This document shows positions 37,414 to 42,016 of a stretch of DNA of 42,016 bases, piece by piece. Made by a program: the position numbers and the translations under genes. Within the stretch, counting starts at the first letter, position 1. Every line of letters starts with the position of its first letter. The DNA comes from JACRLW01 sp050181465. Lineage in GTDB: Bacteria > Planctomycetota > UBA1135 > UBA2386. Where the stretch lies: positions 1 through 42,016 of the forward strand of contig JBFXDD010000037.1 in assembly GCA_050181465.1 (NCBI GenBank). The letters run 5' to 3'. Under the pieces are notes generated by a model. That model worked only from the letters and a program-made list of their open reading frames with translations, did not search any database and was not told where the DNA came from.

Positions 37414-38129
37414 CGGGTCTCCAGCGCGAGTTGCTGTGCTGTCGCGACTTGCCGGCAGGCCTCTTTCGACAGCACCAACATCGCGTTCAGTTCGTCGTCG
37501 GTGTAGGTGCCGCGTTCCGCGCTCCCTTGCACTTCGACGAGACGGTCATCGCCCAGGCGGACCACGTTGAGGTCGAGGTCGGCCGCGGAGTCCTCCTTGT
37601 AGTCGAGGTCGACGAGGAACTCGTTCTGGACGCGACCGATCGAGATCGCGCTGACGAGGCCGTGCATCGGCCAGCGCGAGAGGCGACCGGCGTCCTGGAG
37701 CGAGAGCAGAGCGTCGTGGATGGCGAGGCACGCACCGTTGATTGCGGTCGTGCGGGTGCCGCCGTCCGCTTCGAGGACGTCACAGTCGACCCAGAGGGTC
37801 AGTTCCGGGAGCGCGCGGAGGTCGACGACCGCGCGAAGGGCCCGCCCGATCAGCCGCTGGATCTCCAGCGAGCGGGCGTCGATACGGCCCAGTCGGCCGT
37901 CGCGCAGCTTTCGCGTTCGGGTGGCGGCCGGAAGCATCGAATACTCGGCGCTCAACCAGGCCTTGCCCTGGCCGTTGAGCCACTGCGGCACGCTCTCCTG
38001 CACACAAACCGTGCACAGCACCTTGGTTCGGCCGGCGATCGCGAGCACCGAGCCCGCGGCCTGCTCGGTGTAGGCCCGCTCGAAGCGGAGGGGGCGGATC
38101 GACTGAGCGGTGCGGTCGGTGCGTGCCAG
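37410..38129 (-). CDS. rph: Ribonuclease PH, apparent CTG start
   Basis: 239 residues from a CTG at 38129. The N-terminal RNase PH sequence RTDRTAQSIRPLRFERAYTE is encoded upstream of the first conventional start in frame, a GTG at 38048. Between the in-frame TGA at 38145-38147 and that GTG there is no ATG, GTG or TTG. CTG with GAGG nine bases upstream is the only reasonable start and gives the family's normal length (about 238). The phosphate-binding and catalytic motifs GGTRTTAINGA and DYKEDSAADLDLNVV are intact. It trims the 3' ends of tRNA precursors using phosphate. It is the first gene of the operon to lptB. Confidence 0.92.
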   Translation of the reverse strand: MARTDRTAQSIRPLRFERAYTEQAAGSVLAIAGRTKVLCTVCVQESVPQWLNGQGKAWLSAEYSMLPAATRTRKLRDGRLGRIDARSLEIQRLIGRALRAVVDLRALPELTLWVDCDVLEADGGTRTTAINGACLAIHDALLSLQDAGRLSRWPMHGLVSAISIGRVQNEFLVDLDYKEDSAADLDLNVVRLGDDRLVEVQGSAERGTYTDDELNAMLVLSKEACRQVATAQQLALETR

Positions 38130-38157
38130 GGGCTTGGGCCTCGATCAGGGGCCGAGC

Positions 38158-38185
38158 AGGATAGCGTCCGGCCATCCCGAAAGCT
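38158..38185 (-). promoter_or_regulatory. Candidate promoter of the rph-rdgB-lepA-lepB-lptB operon
   Basis: On the minus strand TATCCT (38163-38158) lies in the block CGCTATCCTGCTCGGCCCC, shared with one difference with the greA-like promoter. The -35 position (AGCTTT, 38185-38180) is poor. The transcript would start near 38150, giving a leader of about 20 bases before the CTG at 38129. Confidence 0.45.
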
Positions 38186-38206
38186 CCCCGACCGGTCGCC
38201 GCTCGG

Positions 38207-39574
38207 TCAGCGTCCTTGGTCGATGGGCTGTGCACCCAGGACTTCTTCGAGCGCCGCGCGAAGTTCGGCCACGCCGAACGGCTTGCGGAGCGCGAACACC
38301 GGGATCCCGGGCGGAACCCGATGCGCCGTCAGCCCCGAGGTGCTGCCGAGGACCAGGACCCGCAAAGACGGAATTCGCGAGCACGCGTGGTCGAGCACGG
38401 TCTCGAGGCTCTCGCCGCGCGCGTCGGCGGCGAGGATCGCGACCTCGAAGCGATCCGGGGTCGCGTCGATCAGGGAGCGTGCTGCCGCGCTGTCCACGCA
38501 ACTGACGATGTTGCGCCCCCGGGCACGGAGTTCGTGCGCGATCATTTCGCGAAGCTGGGGGTCGCCCTCGAGAATCAGTACGCCGCCGTACTGGTGAGGG
38601 ATCCGGGTCCGCTCTTCGCGGATTTCGATCGGTGCGAGGACGGTCTCCAGACGGTCGGAGCGCACCGCTTCGTCGCGGGTGTGCACCGGCAGGCTGACGT
38701 AACAGTTCTGCTGGAGCCCGTCCACGCCGTCGAAGGCGAGCTCCCCTCCCATCGCCTCCAGCAGGTTGCGGGCTGCGACGTAGCCGATGTGCACCGCGCG
38801 ATCGTCGGTCGCGACGAAAGTGGCGTCGGCGCTCTCGGTCTCGACGGCGATCTCGATCATGACGCGCGTCTCGTGCTCGTCCTGGATCTCGGCGCGGGCC
38901 GTCAGCGACACCTTGCTCGCCGAGCGGTCGAGCCAGATCAGGGTCTCGACGAGGAACAGCATGGCGCTGCGCAAGGCGCGTTCGTCACCGAGGACCGCGG
39001 GCAGGAACTCGGCGCTCGCGGTTTCGACACGCAGTCGTGCCCCCAGCGCAGCGACGTCCTCGGCGATGGCCTCCAGCAGATTGCGGACGTCGATCCGCCG
39101 TGCACTCACCGGCTCGACTCGCGCGAAACACAGGAACTTCTCGCTGAAGGTACGCAAGCGGCGCAGAGCGGAACGCAGGCTCTCCTGCGAGGCCCGCGCC
39201 GAGCGCGAACGGGGCTCGTGGGCTTCGAGAAGATGCAGCGCGTGTCCCTCGATCGCGCTCGCGAGGCCGGCGAGTTCGCGGCCGATGCCGCCGGCCAACG
39301 CCTCGAGGTCGCGCACTGTGTCGTCGAGGATTCGGCGAGCGAGCTCGAGCTCGGTCCGCTCCGCCGACGTGAGCGGCAACGGCTGGTCGTGTTGTGCCGA
39401 TTGGCTCGAGATCGCCGAGGTCTGTTCGCCGCTGGACGAGGTCTGTGTCACGCGCGCAGGTTCGTCCACGGCCGAGTCGACGGCCCCGCCGACGGAGCTT
39501 CGTCGGCGGGCGAACAGGATCATCGCTGCGAGCGTCACGGCGACGCCGACGAGGAACCAAAGCACTTGAGGCAT
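38207..39574 (-). CDS. Degenerate hybrid histidine kinase with C-terminal receiver domain
   Basis: 455 residues. One N-terminal membrane helix (VLWFLVGVAVTLAAMILFA, 4-22) leads to a long helical region like a DHp dimerisation domain (75-150), but the expected H-box His-Glu reads Arg99-Glu100. An HATPase-like region (about 160-295) keeps the shape of the G-boxes (GYVAARNLLEAMGGEL), yet the N-box asparagine is absent (FLVETLIWL). Residues 332-447 form a receiver: the acidic pair LILEGD, the probable phospho-acceptor Asp384 in AILAAD, and Lys431 in LRKPF. It is therefore probably not an active kinase, though the receiver could accept phosphate from another kinase. It lies 77 bp upstream of rph on the same strand. 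Confidence 0.72.
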   Translation of the reverse strand: MPQVLWFLVGVAVTLAAMILFARRRSSVGGAVDSAVDEPARVTQTSSSGEQTSAISSQSAQHDQPLPLTSAERTELELARRILDDTVRDLEALAGGIGRELAGLASAIEGHALHLLEAHEPRSRSARASQESLRSALRRLRTFSEKFLCFARVEPVSARRIDVRNLLEAIAEDVAALGARLRVETASAEFLPAVLGDERALRSAMLFLVETLIWLDRSASKVSLTARAEIQDEHETRVMIEIAVETESADATFVATDDRAVHIGYVAARNLLEAMGGELAFDGVDGLQQNCYVSLPVHTRDEAVRSDRLETVLAPIEIREERTRIPHQYGGVLILEGDPQLREMIAHELRARGRNIVSCVDSAAARSLIDATPDRFEVAILAADARGESLETVLDHACSRIPSLRVLVLGSTSGLTAHRVPPGIPVFALRKPFGVAELRAALEEVLGAQPIDQGR

Positions 39575-39702
39575 GATCGTTCGGTCGTTGGGGGAGACGA
39601 CCCGAATGCACCCGGACGAGAAGCAGAGAGGGCCCCTGAGTGTGACTGCTCGCGCGTCGAACTCAAGCGCTTAGGTGATGTCGTGAATCACGCTCGGTGC
39701 AG

Positions 39703-39730
39703 CGCACGCACGATCCGATTCATGCGTGCG
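39703..39730 (-). terminator. Hairpin downstream of the GH38-like gene
   Basis: CGCACGCA (39703-39710) and TGCGTGCG (39723-39730) make a perfect eight-base-pair stem with a twelve-base loop, eight bases beyond the stop at 39739. No T-run follows on the minus strand, so it is at best a factor-assisted terminator or a 3' stabiliser. It also lies upstream of the hybrid kinase gene. Confidence 0.4.
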
Positions 39731-39738
39731 TCGACTTC

Positions 39739-40770
39739 TCACCGATCTTTTGACGTGGCCTCGGTCGGCTGCGCGGCCGGCCCCCAAGGTCTGCCACCGA
39801 GACGGAACTCGTGACGGATCACGCCCTTGCACTGCGCTGCCGGCGTTGGGATGCGCTCGCTACCGAGATCGAGTGAACCGATTGCGCGCACCAGAGTGGC
39901 GGCCACGAACACTCGCGCGCCGGACTGTACGACGGTGAGGCCGGGCGTGCCGTCGGCATCGACCGCATCCACCGTCGATGCGCCGAGGAAGCGGACGCGG
40001 AGGCGATGGTTCTCGTGGCGATGATCGATCGAGACGATCATCCGCACGCACGGCTCGTCGCTGCGCCCGAGAAACGTGAGCGAGCATGCGTGCCCGTCAC
40101 CTCGACGGCCGAGACGGCCGACGAGGTCCAGCCGATGAAGGGTCTTGCCGTGCACGAGTCGGAGCGGCTGGAGAAAGGCCGGCGAGAAGATACGCGGGCG
40201 TTCATCCGGGTCGCCGTCGAAGCCGTCGAGATCGCCGCGATCGTGATGATCCTCGAATCGGATGCAGTCTTCCGCGTGCACGCCGTGCTCGCGGTCGACC
40301 ACGATCACACCGCCTTTGCGCGACCAGCGGATGCGGGCGCCGCCCGACGCGACCAGGATGTCCTTCTTCTTGCGCAGCGCCTTGCCTTCGAAGACTTCGG
40401 CGTCGCCTTCGAGCGCGCACGTCTCGGCGAGCGGGGGTTCCTGCCAGGCGCAGAGAGCGATCGTCTCTTCGAGCGCGAGCAGGATGCCGCGCGCGGTGCC
40501 GTCTTGCACCGTCCCGGCGAGCAGTTGGGGTGACTCCACGTCCGCGAAACGCGCAACCGCCGCGGGGGTCGCGCCGTTCGCGAGTGCACGTCGCGCGCGC
40601 CAGGTCATCAGCTTGAGATCGACGCGAGCGTCGACGCTCCCCGGCGGCGGCGTCTCGCCGTCGGCGGATGCGCTTGCGTCACGGTTGGCGAGCGTCGCGC
40701 AACGGCGATCGGGGTGCAGCACGTGCGCTCGCTCGCGCGTTGGCTCGGATTCGGACACTGCGCAAACCAT
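39739..40770 (-). CDS. Protein resembling the C-terminal domain of GH38 alpha-mannosidases
   Basis: 343 residues from the ATG at 40770. The start is uncertain: no clear ribosome site is present, and a GTG at 40758 is possible. It shows the order of conserved pieces seen in the C-terminal half of GH38 enzymes: GGARIRWSRKGGVIVVDRE (substrate-side beta sheet), RFEDHHDRGDLDGFDGD, IDHRHENHRLRVRFLG, ATLVRAIGSLDL and PTPAAQCKG. The N-terminal catalytic alpha/beta domain with its zinc site is absent, and nothing upstream supplies it. It may be a standalone carbohydrate-binding protein or a decayed gene; the frame is intact, which argues for use. It is divergent from a sugar kinase. Confidence 0.62.
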   Translation of the reverse strand: MVCAVSESEPTRERAHVLHPDRRCATLANRDASASADGETPPPGSVDARVDLKLMTWRARRALANGATPAAVARFADVESPQLLAGTVQDGTARGILLALEETIALCAWQEPPLAETCALEGDAEVFEGKALRKKKDILVASGGARIRWSRKGGVIVVDREHGVHAEDCIRFEDHHDRGDLDGFDGDPDERPRIFSPAFLQPLRLVHGKTLHRLDLVGRLGRRGDGHACSLTFLGRSDEPCVRMIVSIDHRHENHRLRVRFLGASTVDAVDADGTPGLTVVQSGARVFVAATLVRAIGSLDLGSERIPTPAAQCKGVIRHEFRLGGRPWGPAAQPTEATSKDR

Positions 40771-40958
40771 CGCCGCCAGCGGCGCTTCGCCCAAGGGCCG
40801 GTCGTCGAAAGATTCCGCCGCTACGAGGGGGCTGGTAGTCGGTGCGCGTGTCCGGCAAGGTGGCGGGTCGCCCGCCCGCCGGCGCCGGCTCGAGCTTTCC
40901 ACGTTTCGACGGCGGGTGAGGTAGGCTTCCCCCGCTCCCTTCCTCACAGACTCGCACC

Positions 40959-42016
40959 TTGGGTTCCTCCATCTCCGCAGAACAGGCGCGCGCGGTCGTC
41001 GACGCCTTCGCAATCGAAGGTCAGTGCCTCGCGGTCGATGGTTTCGAGCGTGGCCATATCCACGACACCTTCGTGTCGACCTGGGTTGCGGCGGACGGCG
41101 AACGTCGGCGTTTCCTGCACCAGCGGATCAACGACAAGGTGTTCACGGATGTGCCGGCCCTGATGAACAACATCGCGGTCGTGACGGGGCACCTCGCGCG
41201 ATGCTACGGGGCGCCGGAGTCCGAGGGTCACATGCGTGCGCTGCGGTTGGTTCCGACCCGCGAGAACGCTCCCTACCTGCGCACGCCTGACGCGCCGTGG
41301 CGTACCTATGTCTTCGTCGAAGGTACGCGGAGCTTCGATCGGTGCGACGGCTACGGCCAGGCCCGTGAGGCAGCGCGCGCCTTCGGTCAGTTCCAGGCCG
41401 ATCTGATCGATCTCGACGTCGGTTCGTTGCGCGAGACCATTCCCAACTTCTTCAGCTCGCCGTATCGACTCCGGCAATTGGAGGCGGCGATCATGGAAGA
41501 TCCGGTCGGTCGCCTGCGGTCGGTGCGCGCCGATGTCGCCTTCGTTCAGGAACGCAGGACGATGATCGAATCGATCGAGAAGGCGATTCGCGAAGGTCAC
41601 TTTCCGGTGCGAATCGTGCACGGCGACACCAAGCTCAACAATCTGCTCTTCGACGAGCGGACCGGCCGCGCGGTGTGCGTGGTCGACCTCGACACCTGCA
41701 TGCCGGCTTGGTCGTTGTACGACTTCGGCGATCTCGTGCGGTTCACCGCCGCGCGCTGCCGCGAGGACGAGACCGACCTGTCGCTCGCCGGAACGAACTT
41801 CGAGTTGTATCGCGCACTCGTCGACGGCTACCTTGAGTCCGCGGGCTCGTTCCTGACGCCCGACGAGATCGAGCTGATGCCGCTCGCGGGACGTCTCGTG
41901 ACCCTGACCGTCGGCATGCGCTTCCTCGCCGACCACATCGCCGGCGACCGCTACTTCAAGGTTCACCACGAGGGCCACAACCTCGAGCGCGCCCGCGTGC
42001 AGTTCGCGATGGTGCG
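40959..42016 (+). CDS. NahK-like sugar/aminoglycoside phosphotransferase-family kinase, 3' end outside window
   Basis: 352 codons to the window end. The TTG at 40959 is the first start after an in-frame TGA at 40917. The fold is that of aminoglycoside/choline kinases. HGDTKLNNLLFD (221-232) is the Brenner motif with catalytic Asp223 and metal-binding Asn227. VVDLDTCMPAWSLYDFGD (241-258) holds the metal-binding aspartate. The start GHIHDTFV and the segment LHQRINDKVFTDVPALMNNI match N-acetylhexosamine 1-kinase (NahK) relatives, which phosphorylate GlcNAc/GalNAc at C1. The exact substrate is inferred. The divergent GH38-like gene fits a glycan-degradation theme. Confidence 0.86.
   Translation, partial: MGSSISAEQARAVVDAFAIEGQCLAVDGFERGHIHDTFVSTWVAADGERRRFLHQRINDKVFTDVPALMNNIAVVTGHLARCYGAPESEGHMRALRLVPTRENAPYLRTPDAPWRTYVFVEGTRSFDRCDGYGQAREAARAFGQFQADLIDLDVGSLRETIPNFFSSPYRLRQLEAAIMEDPVGRLRSVRADVAFVQERRTMIESIEKAIREGHFPVRIVHGDTKLNNLLFDERTGRAVCVVDLDTCMPAWSLYDFGDLVRFTAARCREDETDLSLAGTNFELYRALVDGYLESAGSFLTPDEIELMPLAGRLVTLTVGMRFLADHIAGDRYFKVHHEGHNLERARVQFAMV

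Noticed and set aside
40006..40924. Long plus-strand frames opposite the GH38-like gene
   Set aside because: The minus-strand frame carries conserved family motifs in order; the plus-strand ones are Arg/Ala-rich with none, as expected for high-GC antisense frames.

Overview
The window is about 42 kb of GC-rich bacterial DNA that looks like a planctomycete chromosome. The evidence is a short ECF sigma factor of the planctomycete type divergent from a giant Ser/Thr kinase with a WD40 half, a roughly 725-residue GreA-like protein, a signal peptidase I with a very large insertion, many secreted proteins sharing a C-terminal module, and lptB, which implies an outer membrane with LPS-type export. 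This placement is inferred from gene content only. One run of 100 N (23346-23445) is an assembly gap.

Layout. 1-4249 (minus): a lipoprotein with a lipase-like fold, a small alpha/beta hydrolase, a TPR protein and a truncated Kelch-like secreted protein. 4363-7430 (minus): the large GreA-like factor and a small protein with a basic tail. 7837-17493: secreted EF-hand, hypothetical and M14 carboxypeptidase proteins around the divergent kinase/sigma pair. 17615-18976 (plus): a GH29 fucosidase-like protein. 18916-26517 (minus): a surface-polysaccharide operon of two sugar epimerases, an AsnB-type amidotransferase and three glycosyltransferases, mostly joined by ATGA overlaps. 26732-29178 (plus): two tandem PilT-like ATPases that have lost different catalytic residues. 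29236-30819: a B12-binding radical SAM enzyme. 31074-32330: a lipoprotein. 32561-38129 (minus): the housekeeping operon rph-rdgB-lepA-lepB-lptB. 38207-39574: a degenerate hybrid histidine kinase. 39739-40770: an isolated GH38-type C-terminal domain, divergent from a NahK-like sugar kinase that runs off the window end.

The most unusual feature is a 184-bp element present three times (6656-6839 reversed, 7609-7792, 32357-32540). All copies have the same length with no gaps, about 84-89% identity by hand count, inverted terminal arms and a central hairpin. Each lies just downstream of a stop codon. It looks like a non-coding mobile or structured element. Other points of note are the apparent CTG start of rph, a promoter block shared by rph and the greA-like gene, and the complementary loss of catalytic residues in the PilT-like pair.
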